A DNA stretch of 33,225 nt. Source: Sedimenticola sp. (GTDB lineage: Bacteria > Pseudomonadota > Gammaproteobacteria > Chromatiales > Chromatiaceae). The notes under the pieces were generated by a model. The model searched no databases. It was not told the origin of the DNA and saw only the letters and a list, made by a program, of their open reading frames with translations. Shown here one piece after another: positions 16,398 through 25,682 of this stretch (the first letter of the stretch is position 1; every line of letters starts with the position of its first letter). The translations under genes and the position numbers were made by a program. The stretch lies in assembly GCA_026985055.1 (NCBI GenBank), contig JALSQZ010000190.1, forward strand, positions 1 through 33,225, given 5' to 3'.

Positions 16398-17639
16398 TCA
16401 GTCCAGCACGTGGCTCACCAGCCCGTCTGCCAGTTTTGGTTCAAACCAGGTGGACTTGGGAGGCATGACCTCGCCAGCATCCGCCACCGCCATGAGCGCT
16501 TCCATGGTAGTGGGATACAGGGAGAAAGCCACCGCCCAGTCGCCGGAATTTACGCGCTTTTCCAGCTCTCCCAGACCACGGATGCCACCGACGAAATCGA
16601 TGCGGGTGTCGGTGCGCGGATCTTCTATGCCCAGCAGGGGCGCAATGAGATTGTCCTGCAGCAGACTCACGTCCAGACGCGCCACCGGATCATCCTGGGG
16701 AATGCGTTCCGGCTTGATGTTCAGCCGGTACCACTGATTGCCCAGATACATGCCATATTCGCCACTGCGGGCGGGTTTCACGGGCTCGTCCGACGGCTGG
16801 ATGTCGAAAGCCGCACCGATCCGGGAAACGAACTCTTCCGGCGACAGGCCATTGAGATCCTTCACCACCCGGTTGTAATCGAGAATCTGCATCTGGTCAT
16901 GGGGGAAAATGACGCTGAGGAAATAATTGTAACTCTCCTCTCCCGTATGCCCGGGATTGGCCGCCTTGCGCGTCGCCGCTACCCGGGATGCCGCCGCGGA
17001 TCGGTGATGACCGTCGGCCACATACAGCGCATCCAGAGCGTCAAAAGCCTCGGTGAGGGTTTTTACCTTGTTCTCGTCAGACAGTACCCAAAGCTCATGG
17101 CGTACCCCGTCTGCCGCGGTTACATCCATGTCCTGCCGGCTCTGGGCCGTTTCCGCCAGAATGCGGTCGATGACCTGGGTGGCCGGATAGACCAGGAAAA
17201 CCGGGCCGGTCTGGGCGTTCAAGGTGTCGATGTTGCGCACCCGGTCGTCCTCTTTCACCGGACGGGTGAATTCGTGCTTCTTGATGCGGTCCTGATCATA
17301 GGCTTCCACGGAAGCCACAGCCATGAGCCCGGTTTGCACGTGATCCCCCATGGTGAGGCGATAGACGTAATAGCTGGGCTTGTGTTCCCGGGCCAGCACC
17401 CCTTCGGCCACCATCCGATCCAGATTTTCGCGCCCCTTGGCATACACCTCCGGCGCATAGGGATCAGTACCTTCCGGCAAGTCCACCTCGGGACGGGAAA
17501 TATGCAGAAAACTCCAGGGACGGCCTTCCACCATGGCCCGGGCTTCCGCCTCGTTCATCACATCATAGGGAGGGGCGACAACATCATCGGCTCGACCGGC
17601 GACGGGACGCAGGCCGGGAAAGGCTTTGATCAGTGACAT
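16398..17639 (-). CDS. DUF1015 family protein
   Basis: The 413-residue cytoplasmic protein matches DUF1015 over its whole length. The start GLRPVAGRADDVVAPPYDVM, the central KHEFTRPVKEDDR and the segment LYVADGHHRSAAASRVA (about residue 205) are family hallmarks. DUF1015 resembles the ParB/serine-kinase-like fold seen in archaeal SerK and SbnI, and it often lies near serine biosynthesis genes in other genomes. A link to serine or phosphoserine metabolism is therefore possible but unproven. The neighbouring iscX ends 69 bp upstream, and cysE, which uses serine, heads the same gene cluster. No signal peptide or membrane segment is present. Confidence 0.85.
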   Translation of the reverse strand: MSLIKAFPGLRPVAGRADDVVAPPYDVMNEAEARAMVEGRPWSFLHISRPEVDLPEGTDPYAPEVYAKGRENLDRMVAEGVLAREHKPSYYVYRLTMGDHVQTGLMAVASVEAYDQDRIKKHEFTRPVKEDDRVRNIDTLNAQTGPVFLVYPATQVIDRILAETAQSRQDMDVTAADGVRHELWVLSDENKVKTLTEAFDALDALYVADGHHRSAAASRVAATRKAANPGHTGEESYNYFLSVIFPHDQMQILDYNRVVKDLNGLSPEEFVSRIGAAFDIQPSDEPVKPARSGEYGMYLGNQWYRLNIKPERIPQDDPVARLDVSLLQDNLIAPLLGIEDPRTDTRIDFVGGIRGLGELEKRVNSGDWAVAFSLYPTTMEALMAVADAGEVMPPKSTWFEPKLADGLVSHVLD

Positions 17640-17708
17640 GGAACTACTCGCTGGGATAAGAATTGACCCGCAATTGTTGCAAAAAACGCACGGAAATGCA
17701 TCCGGGAC

Positions 17709-17909
17709 TTATTCCCTCTCTTCGATCCAGTGCATCTGTATGGCCTCGAGAATCTTCTCCCCGCTTTTTTCCGGGTCATCATCGAAATCCGCCAGAGCCA
17801 GAACCATGTTGCGCAAGTCCACGAAATTGACCGTCAGGGGATCCACATCGGGATGAGCTTCATCCAGTTCGATGGCGATATCCAGTACGTCTGTCCACAA
17901 CAGTCCCAT
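17709..17909 (-). CDS. iscX: Fe-S cluster assembly protein IscX
   Basis: The 66-residue acidic protein aligns along its full length with E. coli IscX (YfhJ). It begins MGLLWTDVLDIAIELDEAHP and contains LADFDDDPEKSGEKILEAI, where the acidic DDD patch binds iron and IscS. IscX modulates cysteine desulfurase activity and may deliver or gate iron. Its ATG overlaps the fdx stop as TGATG, as expected for the last gene of the isc operon. No strong terminator hairpin is visible in the 69 bp before the DUF1015 gene, so read-through is possible. Confidence 0.95.
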   Translation of the reverse strand: MGLLWTDVLDIAIELDEAHPDVDPLTVNFVDLRNMVLALADFDDDPEKSGEKILEAIQMHWIEERE

Positions 17910-18247
17910 CAGTGATTCTCCGATACCTGGTTGATGGTGTATTTGGGAATCTCGACCACAAGGTCTTCCTCACCCACTTCCGCCTGGCAACTGAGACGGG
18001 ATTCCGGCTCCAGCCCCCAGGCCTTGTCCAGCAGATCCTCTTCGGTCTCACTGGCTTCGTTCAGGGAATCGAAACCTTCGCGCACGATCACGTGACAGGT
18101 GGTGCAGGCGCAGGATTTCTCGCAGGCGTGCTCGATTTCTATGCCATGCTCCAGCGCCGCATCACAGATGGTGACACCGGGCTCGGCTTCAATGACCGCG
18201 CCCTCGGGGCAGATTTCCTCATGGGGAAGAAAGATGATCTGGGGCAT
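17909..18247 (-). CDS. fdx: Isc-type [2Fe-2S] ferredoxin
   Basis: The 112-residue ferredoxin supplies electrons for Fe-S cluster assembly on IscU. The cluster ligands are visible as CEKSCACTTC and the later RLSCQ; the C-x5-C-x2-C...C pattern is that of adrenodoxin-type Isc ferredoxins. The segment GVTICDAALEHGIEIEHACE is the family core. The gene lies 14 bp after hscA and overlaps iscX by one base. Length matches E. coli Fdx. Confidence 0.96.
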   Translation of the reverse strand: MPQIIFLPHEEICPEGAVIEAEPGVTICDAALEHGIEIEHACEKSCACTTCHVIVREGFDSLNEASETEEDLLDKAWGLEPESRLSCQAEVGEEDLVVEIPKYTINQVSENH

Positions 18248-18261
18248 TGAGATATCCTGCG

Positions 18262-20133
18262 TTATTCAAATTCGTTGATATTGTGACCGGCCATGGCTTC
18301 CTGGATACCGGAATTCATGCGCCGCTCCACATAGAACTCACAGACTTTTTCCACGTTTTTTGCCTGTTCCTCGATGGCGTCGGCATCATTGCCGGCAATC
18401 GCCTGATTGAGCTGCTCCAGGGCGGTTTCAATAGGCTTGCGTTCATCATTGCTCAGCAGCCGGTCTCCATCACTGGCCAGGGCCGCCTGCAGCGCCTCCA
18501 CCACGCGCATGCCTTCCACCCGGGCCTCCGCCAGCTTGCGTTCCTGCATATCCTGTTCGGCATGCTCATAGGATGCTTGCAGCATGCCGCTGATTTCCTC
18601 ATCCGTGAGGCCATAGGAAGGCTTGACCGTAACCTGAGCCCTGACCCCCTGGCTGAGTTCCTCGGCTTCTACATTCAGCAGGCCGTCTGCATCCACACGG
18701 AAAGTGACCCGGATACGCGCCGCGCCGGCCACCATGGGAGGAATGCCGCGCAACTCGAAACGCGCCAGGGAGCGGCAATGCTCCACCATTTCCCGCTCCC
18801 CCTGCAGCACATGAATCGCCATGGCCGTCTGACCATCCTTGAAGGTGGTGAATTCCTGGGCGCGGGCCACGGGAATGGTGGTGTTGCGCGGAATAAGCTT
18901 CTCCACCAGCCCGCCCATGGTTTCCAGCCCCAGGGAGAGCGGCGTCACATCCAGCAGCAGTATTTCATCATCGGGTTTGTTGCCCGCCAGCACATCCGCC
19001 TGGATTGCGGCGCCCAGCGCCACCACCTTGTCCGGATCGATGTCCACCAGGGGAGCGCGCCCGAAGAAATCACCTACCTTTTCCCGCACCCTGGGCATGC
19101 GCGTGGAGCCGCCCACCATGACCACTTCGCGCACTTCATCAGCGGAAATATCCGCGTCCCGCAGGGCACGACGACAGGCGCTGATGGTTTTGCGGATCAG
19201 GGGATCGGCCAGCCGGTTGAAGGTTTCCCGGTCGATACTCCCCTGCCAGCGTCCATCGCCGGGTATGGCGATATCCAGCTCCGCCACTTCCGCATCACTC
19301 AGGACTTCCTTGGCCCTCCGCGCATCCTGCATGAGCTGGCGCAGCACCTTGTGATCGGCGTCATCGGCAATACCGGCCTGATCCATGATCCATTCCGCGA
19401 TGGCCTGGTCGAAATCATCCCCGCCCAGCGCCGAATCCCCGCCGGTTGACATGACTTCGAACACGCCCCGGTTCAGGCGCAGAATGGAAATATCAAAAGT
19501 ACCGCCCCCCAGATCGAAAATCGCATGCACGCCATCGGCGCCGCGATCCAGACCATAGGCCACCGCCGCGGCGGTAGGTTCATTGAGCAGGCGAAACACG
19601 TTCAGCCCGGCCAGTCGGGCGGCGTCCTTGGTCGCCTGGCGCTGGGCATCATCAAAATAGGCAGGCACGGTGATGACCACGCCACTCAGTTCACCACCCA
19701 GGGTTTCTTCGGCGCGATGAGCCAGCACGCGCAGAATCTCGGCGGAGACTTCCATGGGGCTGACATCACCGGAAACCGTGCGTATCCGCGGCACGCTGCT
19801 GTCCTGATCGACAAACTCATAGGGCAGACTGCCGCCCAGGGATTTGATATCGGAAACCGGGCGGCCAATGAGTCGCTTGGCCGAAGCAATGGTATTTAGG
19901 GGATCGCTGGCCGCCGCTTCCCGGGCCTCATGTCCGACAATGACGCCATCCTGGGTATATCGCACCACGGAAGGCAGCAGATGCCGGCCCTGCGCATCCG
20001 GCAGGGTTTTGGCCTGCCCGCTGCGCACCGCAGCCACCAGGGAATTGGTCGTCCCCAGGTCTATCCCCGCCGCCAGGCGATGTTCATGGGGTGCCGCGGC
20101 CTGACCGGGCTCGGCAATCTGGAGCAAGGCCAT
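18262..20133 (-). CDS. hscA: Hsp70-type Fe-S chaperone HscA
   Basis: The 623-residue chaperone transfers nascent clusters from IscU to acceptor proteins with HscB as J-protein. The ATPase domain begins at [17 protein letters not shown] (about residue 23), with [20 protein letters not shown] near 155 and [16 protein letters not shown] near 200. The substrate-binding domain (about 390-620) has [17 protein letters not shown] and should bind the LPPVK motif present in this IscU. The ATG shares one base with the hscB stop (TGATG). Length matches other HscA proteins, which are shorter than DnaK. Confidence 0.97.
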   Translation of the reverse strand: MALLQIAEPGQAAAPHEHRLAAGIDLGTTNSLVAAVRSGQAKTLPDAQGRHLLPSVVRYTQDGVIVGHEAREAAASDPLNTIASAKRLIGRPVSDIKSLGGSLPYEFVDQDSSVPRIRTVSGDVSPMEVSAEILRVLAHRAEETLGGELSGVVITVPAYFDDAQRQATKDAARLAGLNVFRLLNEPTAAAVAYGLDRGADGVHAIFDLGGGTFDISILRLNRGVFEVMSTGGDSALGGDDFDQAIAEWIMDQAGIADDADHKVLRQLMQDARRAKEVLSDAEVAELDIAIPGDGRWQGSIDRETFNRLADPLIRKTISACRRALRDADISADEVREVVMVGGSTRMPRVREKVGDFFGRAPLVDIDPDKVVALGAAIQADVLAGNKPDDEILLLDVTPLSLGLETMGGLVEKLIPRNTTIPVARAQEFTTFKDGQTAMAIHVLQGEREMVEHCRSLARFELRGIPPMVAGAARIRVTFRVDADGLLNVEAEELSQGVRAQVTVKPSYGLTDEEISGMLQASYEHAEQDMQERKLAEARVEGMRVVEALQAALASDGDRLLSNDERKPIETALEQLNQAIAGNDADAIEEQAKNVEKVCEFYVERRMNSGIQEAMAGHNINEFE

Positions 20134-20678
20134 CAGAGCATGTCCTCGAGTTCGGCTTCCAGGCTCTCGGCCTCGGCGAGCAGTTTGTTCAGAAACTGCA
20201 TCTTGCGCACGGACTCCCGCGCTGCCTGCAGATTGGTGGGGCTGGGATCTTCGAAATGAATGGCCATCTGAGCCACCTGGGTGCGGATCATGCTGCTGAT
20301 GCGATCCATGAGTTCATCCAGCACCGCCTGGGGATCATCCGCATCACGGGCCTTTTCCAGCGCCTCGCGCAGCTCCAGCTGTTCCATGAGAAAAGCCGTA
20401 TCCCGGGTGGTCTCCTTTTCCGCCTGCATGTCGATTCCGTGCAGGGAAAGAAGATACTGGGCGCGGCTAACCGGATTCTTGAGGGTCTCGAAAGCTTCGT
20501 TGATGCGGGTAGCCTGTTGCAGGGAAATGCGCTGTTCCTGGTTGCTGGCATTGGCGTAACGATCCGGATGCACTACCCGCTGCAACTCGCGATAGCGTTC
20601 CGCCAGCGCTTCTCCGTCCACAATGAAATCCACGGGCAGACCAAACAGCTCGAAATGATTCTTGGAAAGATCGAACAT
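20133..20678 (-). CDS. hscB: J-domain Fe-S cochaperone HscB
   Basis: From the ATG at 20678 the protein has 181 residues; a TTG at 20699 would add seven. The N-terminal J domain begins [16 protein letters not shown] and has the essential HPD motif ([11 protein letters not shown]), which stimulates the HscA ATPase. The C-terminal three-helix domain (about 90-175) binds IscU. It sits 26 bp after iscA and overlaps hscA by one base, in the standard isc order. Confidence 0.96.
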   Translation of the reverse strand: MFDLSKNHFELFGLPVDFIVDGEALAERYRELQRVVHPDRYANASNQEQRISLQQATRINEAFETLKNPVSRAQYLLSLHGIDMQAEKETTRDTAFLMEQLELREALEKARDADDPQAVLDELMDRISSMIRTQVAQMAIHFEDPSPTNLQAARESVRKMQFLNKLLAEAESLEAELEDML

Positions 20679-20704
20679 GGCTGCCCCGGTAGCCGTCAAG
20701 ACAA

Positions 20705-21031
20705 TCAGACGGTAAAGCTTTCGCCACAGCCACAGGAGGCCTTGGCATTGGGGTTATTGAACTTGAAGCCTTCATTCAGGCCTTCCTTGCCGTAATCCAC
20801 TTCCGTTCCATCCAGATACAGCAGGCTTTTTTTGTCCACCACCAGCTTTACGCCATGTTCTTCGAAAATCTCGTCATTTTCTTCATCCAGCTCATCCACG
20901 AACTCGATGACATAGGCCATGCCGGAGCAGCCGGAAGTCTTGACCGCGAGACGCACACCCAGACCCTTGCCGCGATTCTGCAGAAAGGTGCGTACCCGCT
21001 CTGCTGCCGTTTCTGTCAGAGAAATGGCCAT
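20705..21031 (-). CDS. iscA: A-type Fe-S carrier protein IscA
   Basis: The 107-residue protein starts at [13 protein letters not shown]; an upstream start at 21085 would add 18 unlikely residues overlapping iscU. The three conserved cysteines are present: one in [10 protein letters not shown] and two in SCGCGESF near the C-terminus. A-type carriers accept clusters from IscU and deliver mainly [4Fe-4S] clusters to targets. It lies 4 bp after iscU. Confidence 0.97.
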   Translation of the reverse strand: MAISLTETAAERVRTFLQNRGKGLGVRLAVKTSGCSGMAYVIEFVDELDEENDEIFEEHGVKLVVDKKSLLYLDGTEVDYGKEGLNEGFKFNNPNAKASCGCGESFTV

Positions 21032-21035
21032 GATT

Positions 21036-21419
21036 TCAGTCCTGCTGCTTGGAGGAGAAATCCTCGATGGCCGCCTTGATCGCATCTTCCGCCAGCACCG
21101 AGCAATGCACCTTTACCGGCGGCAGAGCCAGTTCTTCGGCGATATCCGTGTTCTTGATCTGCTGCGCTTCTTCCAGGGTCTTGCCTTTCACCCATTCGGT
21201 AAGCAGGGAGCTGGAAGCAATGGCGCTGCCACAACCATAGGTCTTGAACTTGGCATCCTTGATCACGCCATCCTCGCCTACTTCGATCTGCAGGCGCATC
21301 ACGTCACCACAGGCCGGCGCGCCAACCATGCCGGTACCCACATTCTTGGCCTGCTCGTCCATCTGCCCCACGTTGCGGGGATTCTCGTAATGATCGATTA
21401 CCTTGTCACTGTATGCCAT
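21036..21419 (-). CDS. iscU: Fe-S cluster assembly scaffold IscU
   Basis: This is a 127-residue scaffold. The three cluster cysteines are in [24 protein letters not shown] and [10 protein letters not shown]. The HscA recognition motif LPPVK immediately precedes the third. IscS donates persulfide sulfur here, and Fdx supplies electrons. The gene is 20 bp after iscS. Length and motifs are standard, with no anomaly. Confidence 0.98.
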   Translation of the reverse strand: MAYSDKVIDHYENPRNVGQMDEQAKNVGTGMVGAPACGDVMRLQIEVGEDGVIKDAKFKTYGCGSAIASSSLLTEWVKGKTLEEAQQIKNTDIAEELALPPVKVHCSVLAEDAIKAAIEDFSSKQQD

Positions 21420-21439
21420 GAGTTTTTACCTTAAAAGAA

Positions 21440-22654
21440 TTAATGCGCGGCCCATTGTACGGAATTCAGATCGATGCCCGCCTTGTACATATCCCACAGG
21501 GGGGAAAGGTCACGCAATCTATTAACTTGTTCTCTCAACTTGCTGATAACAAAATCAATTTCTTCCTCTGTCGTATATCTGCCCAGAGTGAATCTCAGGG
21601 AACTGTGAGCCAGTTCATCAGGCCTGCCTATGGCTCTCAGTACATAACTGGGCTCCAGACTGGTGGAAGTACAGGCAGATCCCGAAGACACCGCTATGTC
21701 CTTGAGGGCCATCATCAGGCTCTCACCTTCCACATAATTGAAGCTCACATTCAGGTTGCCGGCAACCCGATGTTCCAGATCACCGTTGACATAGACCTCT
21801 TCCATGCCCTTGAGACCATCCCAGAGACGCTTGCGCAGGGCCAGCAGACGTTCATTTTCCGCCGCCATCTCCTCCCTGGCAATACGGAAGGCCTCGCCCA
21901 TGCCGACAATCTGGTGGGTGGCCAGGGTGCCGGAACGCAATCCGCGCTCATGACCGCCGCCATGCATCTGCGCTTCCAGCCGCACCCGGGGCTTGCGCCG
22001 CACATACAAAGCGCCCATGCCCTTGGGACCATAGATCTTGTGCGCGGAAAAGCTCATGAGATCCACAGGCAGGGTCTTCATATCGATCTCGACCTTACCT
22101 GCACTTTGTGCTGCATCTACATGAAATACAACTTTATTTTCCCGGCATATTTCGCCGATGGAGGCGATGTCCTGGATCACCCCAATCTCATTGTTCACGT
22201 GCATCACGGACGCCAGAATGGTGTCCTCGCGCAAGGCATCGCGAAACTCATCGAGATCCAGCAGGCCATTCGGCTGTACATCCAGATAGGTGACTTCGTA
22301 GCCTTCGCGTTCCAGCTGACGACAGGTGTCCAGTACCGCCTTGTGCTCGGTCTTGACGGTGACGACATGCTTGCCACGCTTGTGGTAGAAATGCGCCGCC
22401 CCCTTGATCGCCAGGTTGTCAGACTCGGTGGCGCCGGAAGTCCAGACAATTTCCCGGGGATCGGCATTGATCAGCGCCGCCACATGTTCCCGCGCTTCAT
22501 CCACCAGCTTTTCCGCCTCCCAGCCAAAAGGATGGCTGCGGGACGCCGGATTGCCGAAAGTACCGTCCAGAGTCAGGCAGCGACACATCTTTTCCGCCAC
22601 CCTTTCATCCACGGGGGTGGTGGCTGAATAGTCGAAATAAATAGGGAGTTTCAT
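21440..22654 (-). CDS. iscS: Cysteine desulfurase IscS
   Basis: The 404-residue PLP enzyme converts cysteine to alanine and passes the sulfur on as persulfide. It starts [20 protein letters not shown]. The PLP lysine is in [17 protein letters not shown], and the mobile-loop catalytic cysteine is in [19 protein letters not shown]. It supplies IscU and, in relatives, the TusA/ThiI pathways. The C-terminal LNSVQWAAH fits the group I enzymes that bind IscU. It lies 23 bp after iscR. Confidence 0.98.
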   Translation of the reverse strand: MKLPIYFDYSATTPVDERVAEKMCRCLTLDGTFGNPASRSHPFGWEAEKLVDEAREHVAALINADPREIVWTSGATESDNLAIKGAAHFYHKRGKHVVTVKTEHKAVLDTCRQLEREGYEVTYLDVQPNGLLDLDEFRDALREDTILASVMHVNNEIGVIQDIASIGEICRENKVVFHVDAAQSAGKVEIDMKTLPVDLMSFSAHKIYGPKGMGALYVRRKPRVRLEAQMHGGGHERGLRSGTLATHQIVGMGEAFRIAREEMAAENERLLALRKRLWDGLKGMEEVYVNGDLEHRVAGNLNVSFNYVEGESLMMALKDIAVSSGSACTSTSLEPSYVLRAIGRPDELAHSSLRFTLGRYTTEEEIDFVISKLREQVNRLRDLSPLWDMYKAGIDLNSVQWAAH

Positions 22655-22677
22655 GCAATGCTCCAGGGTGATTTTGC

Positions 22678-23139
22678 TCAGTGTTGTTTGGCGGAATCGG
22701 CCCAGGACAGATTCGCCGCCTGACGCTTGTCCCTGGCCAGCTGCTTGTCCAGCAAATCCTGCAGGCTGATGCTGCTCAGATAGTCATGAATGCTCTCGCT
22801 CAGATCCTGCCACAACTCGTGGGTCAGACAACGCTTGTCGCCCTGACAATTGCCCTTGCCCCCGCATGCAGTCGAATCCAGGCGCTCGTCCACGGCGGTA
22901 ATCACTCCGGCCACGTCTATGCGCCGGGCTTCCTGACCGAGCATATAACCGCCACCAGGACCACGAATACTGGTCACCAGCTCACGCTTGCGCAAACGGG
23001 AGAAAAGCTGCTCCAGATACGACAGGGAAATATCCTGACGACCGGCAATCTCGGCCAGGCTTACCGGCCCCTCATGGCTGTGCAGCGCCAGATCCAGCAT
23101 GGCGGTAACTGCGTACCGCCCTTTCGTAGTCAGTCTCAT
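22678..23139 (-). CDS. iscR: Rrf2-family Fe-S regulator IscR
   Basis: The 153-residue regulator begins [20 protein letters not shown] with the Rrf2 winged HTH. The [2Fe-2S] ligands are the cysteines in [15 protein letters not shown], followed by the conserved His in LTHELW. In the holo form it represses the isc operon through type 1 sites; the apo form controls type 2 sites. A type 1 site lies over the promoter about 40 bp upstream, so autoregulation is expected. Confidence 0.97.
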   Translation of the reverse strand: MRLTTKGRYAVTAMLDLALHSHEGPVSLAEIAGRQDISLSYLEQLFSRLRKRELVTSIRGPGGGYMLGQEARRIDVAGVITAVDERLDSTACGGKGNCQGDKRCLTHELWQDLSESIHDYLSSISLQDLLDKQLARDKRQAANLSWADSAKQH

Positions 23140-23170
23140 CTGTACCTGTCCCGTGGCAAATATGGGCGCA

Positions 23171-23198
23171 ACTATACATTACCGACTATTTTAGTCAA
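23171..23198 (-). promoter_or_regulatory. isc operon sigma70 promoter
   Basis: On the minus strand -35 TTGACT (23193-23198) and -10 TATAGT (23171-23176) are separated by 17 bp. Both are close to consensus. Transcription would start about 25 nt before the iscR ATG. The promoter lies inside the IscR site and 12 bp from repeat copy B. Confidence 0.8.
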
Positions 23199-23202
23199 GT
23201 AT
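23178..23202 (-). promoter_or_regulatory. Type 1 IscR binding site
   Basis: The minus strand reads ATACTTGACTAAAAT then AGTCGGTAAT. It fits 23 of 25 positions of the published type 1 consensus ATASYYGACTRWWWYAGTCRRSTAT, the two differences being in the last four bases. It covers the -35 hexamer and most of the spacer, so [2Fe-2S]-IscR bound here should block RNA polymerase. Confidence 0.85.
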
Positions 23203-23210
23203 TGGCAACA

Positions 23211-23286
23211 GGACATCCCGAAAAACCGGGAATCGTATTTTCGGTTTGCGACGAGAAAAATTCCAGGGAGGGAATTTTTCGAGATT
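23211..23286 (-). repeat. Five-hairpin intergenic repeat, copy B (internal deletion)
   Basis: This 76-bp copy lies between the isc promoter and the cysE stop. It keeps H1 perfectly (GAAAAATTCC 23255-23264 with GGAATTTTTC 23271-23280) and an H2 with changed but still complementary bases (AAACCG 23223-23228 with CGGTTT 23242-23247). It also keeps the terminal CATCCCGAAAAACCGGG hairpin. Compared with copies A and C it lacks H3 and H4. Orientation is opposite to copy A and the same as copy C. It may end cysE transcription or insulate the isc promoter. Confidence 0.85.
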
Positions 23287-23306
23287 CCCATCAGGAACCG
23301 AATCGC

Positions 23307-24113
23307 TCAGGCGCTGTTTTTCTCTTCGCTTCCAGGGGCATCTTCCAGCTTGTGCAGTTCTTCCGCCGTGGATACGATTTCGCAGGAGCTCAGTTCCGGA
23401 AGATCCACATCCTGCTCGGTGTAACCCATGCTTTTGAGCACTTCGCACATGTGCGACATGCGGGTTTCCAGCACATGCACATGATCGAGCATGCAGTTGA
23501 TGGCATTCGCCACCGGATCCGGCGCATCCTGGGTGGCGCCGTAGGCGTCGAAACCCATCTTCCTGGCAAGTTTTTCCCGGTGCCTGTTGTCTCCCTCGGA
23601 TTTTCTTTCCACCAGGCGTCCGGGAATGCCCACCACCGTGGCGTTCGCCGGCACGGATTTCACCACTACCGCATTGGAACCAATCCGCGCGCCATGGCCG
23701 ATATCTATGGGCCCCAGCACCTTGGCCCCGGCGCCAACCACCACGTCATTCCCCAGGGTGGGATGACGCTTGCCCTTTTCCCAGGTGGTACCTCCAAGGG
23801 TCACGCCATGGTAAAGGGTGCAATCGTCACCAATGACCGCCGTTTCGCCAATGACCACGCCCATACCGTGATCGATGAAGAAGCGCCGCCCGATGGTCGC
23901 TCCGGGATGGATTTCGATGCCCGTGAGCCAGCGCGCCAGATTGGAGGTAATGCGTCCCAGCCATTTGAAATTTCGTTTCCACAGAGCATGCGCCATGCGA
24001 TGAGCCATGACAGCATGCAGCCCCGGATAGGTAGTCAGCACCTCGAAACTGGTACGCGCCGCGGGATCGCGGTCAAAAACAGACTGAATATCCTCTTTCA
24101 GACGTTCGAACAT
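23307..24113 (-). CDS. cysE: Serine O-acetyltransferase CysE
   Basis: The 268-residue enzyme makes O-acetylserine from serine and acetyl-CoA, the committed step to cysteine. The N-terminal helical domain starts [20 protein letters not shown]. The left-handed beta-helix of hexapeptide repeats follows ([10 protein letters not shown]...[17 protein letters not shown]), with catalytic residues in RFFIDHGMG and YHGVTLGG. The Cys- and Glu-rich C-terminal tail is longer than in short EpsC forms. A cysE beside isc is known from Azotobacter vinelandii (cysE2), where it supplies cysteine for IscS. Repeat copies B and C lie on either side of it. Confidence 0.95.
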   Translation of the reverse strand: MFERLKEDIQSVFDRDPAARTSFEVLTTYPGLHAVMAHRMAHALWKRNFKWLGRITSNLARWLTGIEIHPGATIGRRFFIDHGMGVVIGETAVIGDDCTLYHGVTLGGTTWEKGKRHPTLGNDVVVGAGAKVLGPIDIGHGARIGSNAVVVKSVPANATVVGIPGRLVERKSEGDNRHREKLARKMGFDAYGATQDAPDPVANAINCMLDHVHVLETRMSHMCEVLKSMGYTEQDVDLPELSSCEIVSTAEELHKLEDAPGSEEKNSA

Positions 24114-24174
24114 GTTGGTTTGCCCTACTTCCGGGAATATCCGACCATTTTACTCTATTTTCCGGGCTTGTTCA

Positions 24175-24317
24175 GGGTATCCCGAAAAATCGAGATGCAC
24201 ATGCGGTACAGGGATGTCCCGCCGTTTTCCATCACCCCAGGTGATCGAAAGGCAGGCAAAGAGAAGGCACATTCTCTTTTTGTGACAAGAAAAATTCCAT
24301 GAAAGGTTTTTTCGAGG
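24175..24317 (-). repeat. Five-hairpin intergenic repeat, copy C
   Basis: Full-length copy in the gap between the cysE start and the EAL-HDOD start. Read on the minus strand it aligns with copy A from end to end. H2 is AAAGAGAA (24258-24265) with TTCTCTTT (24272-24279). H3 is GGTGAT/ATCACC within 24224-24250. H4 is GCGGTACA (24203-24210) with TGTCCCGC (24215-24222). H5 spans about 24175-24199. H1 (24289-24313) is partly degraded. Several stems differ in sequence from copy A but still pair. The 271-bp gap 24113-24383 otherwise shows no gene I can support. Confidence 0.88.
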
Positions 24318-24383
24318 TCCGCTGAAGTTATCGTCTGCTCTGCCGACACCCATTCATGAGCCCTTTCAACCAACTTGCGAACC

Positions 24384-25598
24384 ATGGACGACATTACCGC
24401 ATCCTCCTTGACCAGCGACATACAGATCGGCCGCCAGGCCATTCACGACCGCCAGCTCAACGTGTATGGTTATGAATTGCTCTATCGCGATCCGACACCG
24501 GGACAGTCAGCCGCCAGTGGCGACGAGGCCTCGTCCCGGGTGCTGCTCAACGCCTTCATGGAAATCGGTCTGCCGCGCATCGTCGGCCATCATCTGGCGT
24601 TCATCAACCTTACTGAGGCCTTCTTCACCGAGATGCCCGACATTCCCTTCGAGCAGGAAAAAGTGGTGCTGGAAGTTCTGGAAGATATCGAGATTACCGA
24701 CGCGGTCATCCAGGGCGTGGCAAAGCTGCATGCAAGAGGAGTGCGCATTGCACTGGATGATTACTGTTTCGAAGAAAAATGGCAGCCTCTGCTGCCCTAT
24801 TGCAACATCGTCAAGGTGGAAATTCCCGCAGTGGATCTGGCGCAACTGCCGGACCAGATCCGCCCCCTGCGTGATCGCGGCATCACCCTGCTTGCGGAAA
24901 AGCTGGAAACCGGCGCGGAATACCACGCCCTGCATGACATGGGATTCGACCTCTTTCAGGGATACTATTTTTCCAGGCCCAGCATCGTTTCGGGCAAGAG
25001 ACTGTCGGAAAACCATTTTCTTGTCATCCGTCTGCTTGCCTCCCTGACAAATCCGGATTCCCGGATCCAGGACATCGAGGAACTGATCGCCAACGATCCG
25101 GCCCTGAGCATGAAAGTCCTGCGCTACATCAACTCCGCGGCCTGCTCCCTGCCACGCAGCATCAACTCCATACAGGAAGCCATTATTCTCATGGGACATG
25201 AGCGCATCCGCTCCCTGGCGCTGCTCATTGCCCTGTCCCGTATCAGAAACAAGCCCGCCAGCCTGTTCCACACAGCCTCGGTTCGCGCCAACATGTGCAG
25301 AGCCATTGCCCGGCGCACCACGCCATCGCTGCAAGACAGCGCCTTTACCACAGGTCTGTTGTCAGTACTGGATGTACTCATGGATCAACCCATGGATACC
25401 ATCCTTGAAGAGCTGTCCCTTTCCGCCGATATCGTTTCTGCCCTGCTGAACAGACAGGGCAAACTGGGAGAAATACTGGAACTTACGCTGCGCCATGAAA
25501 ACCACGATTTCCCGCTTCCGCGACTTCTGCCCCTGCGGGAACTCCAGGCGATCTGGCTGGACAGCTCTGAAAAAGCATTTGCCCTGACTTCCCCATGA
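24384..25598 (+). CDS. EAL-HDOD two-domain signalling protein
   Basis: From the ATG at 24384 the protein has 404 residues. The N-terminal EAL domain (about 10-205) resembles YuxH/CdgJ: IGRQAIHDRQLNVYGYELLYR, with ELL in place of EAL. Residues that bind metal and c-di-GMP appear kept: Asn in FINLTE, Glu in LEVLED, the Asp pair in LDDYCF, Lys in VKVEIP, Glu in AEKLET and Gln in FQGYYFSRP. The loop DFG[AS]GY is reduced to DDYCFEE. The C-terminal HDOD domain (about 205-400) has DPALSMKVLRYINSA and INSIQEAIILMGHERIRSLA. Vibrio relatives control motility, so this may be a c-di-GMP phosphodiesterase or sensor. It runs toward the B12 riboswitch. Confidence 0.9.
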   Translation: MDDITASSLTSDIQIGRQAIHDRQLNVYGYELLYRDPTPGQSAASGDEASSRVLLNAFMEIGLPRIVGHHLAFINLTEAFFTEMPDIPFEQEKVVLEVLEDIEITDAVIQGVAKLHARGVRIALDDYCFEEKWQPLLPYCNIVKVEIPAVDLAQLPDQIRPLRDRGITLLAEKLETGAEYHALHDMGFDLFQGYYFSRPSIVSGKRLSENHFLVIRLLASLTNPDSRIQDIEELIANDPALSMKVLRYINSAACSLPRSINSIQEAIILMGHERIRSLALLIALSRIRNKPASLFHTASVRANMCRAIARRTTPSLQDSAFTTGLLSVLDVLMDQPMDTILEELSLSADIVSALLNRQGKLGEILELTLRHENHDFPLPRLLPLRELQAIWLDSSEKAFALTSP

Positions 25599-25682
25599 TT
25601 TGCTCCGTTAGGTTCATGCCGGACGCAGCCATTGACCCGGCAATAATCCTTGACGACCATTTCCATTGCTGACAGACTGCGC

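Noticed and set aside
18247..19449. Long open frame antisense to hscA
   Set aside because: Shadow of codon bias in hscA; no recognisable domain. The same applies to long frames opposite iscS (21443-22627) and the DUF1015 gene (16410-17636).
24155..24442. Minus-strand frames across repeat copy C
   Set aside because: They consist of the hairpin repeat and its flanks and lack protein-like composition.
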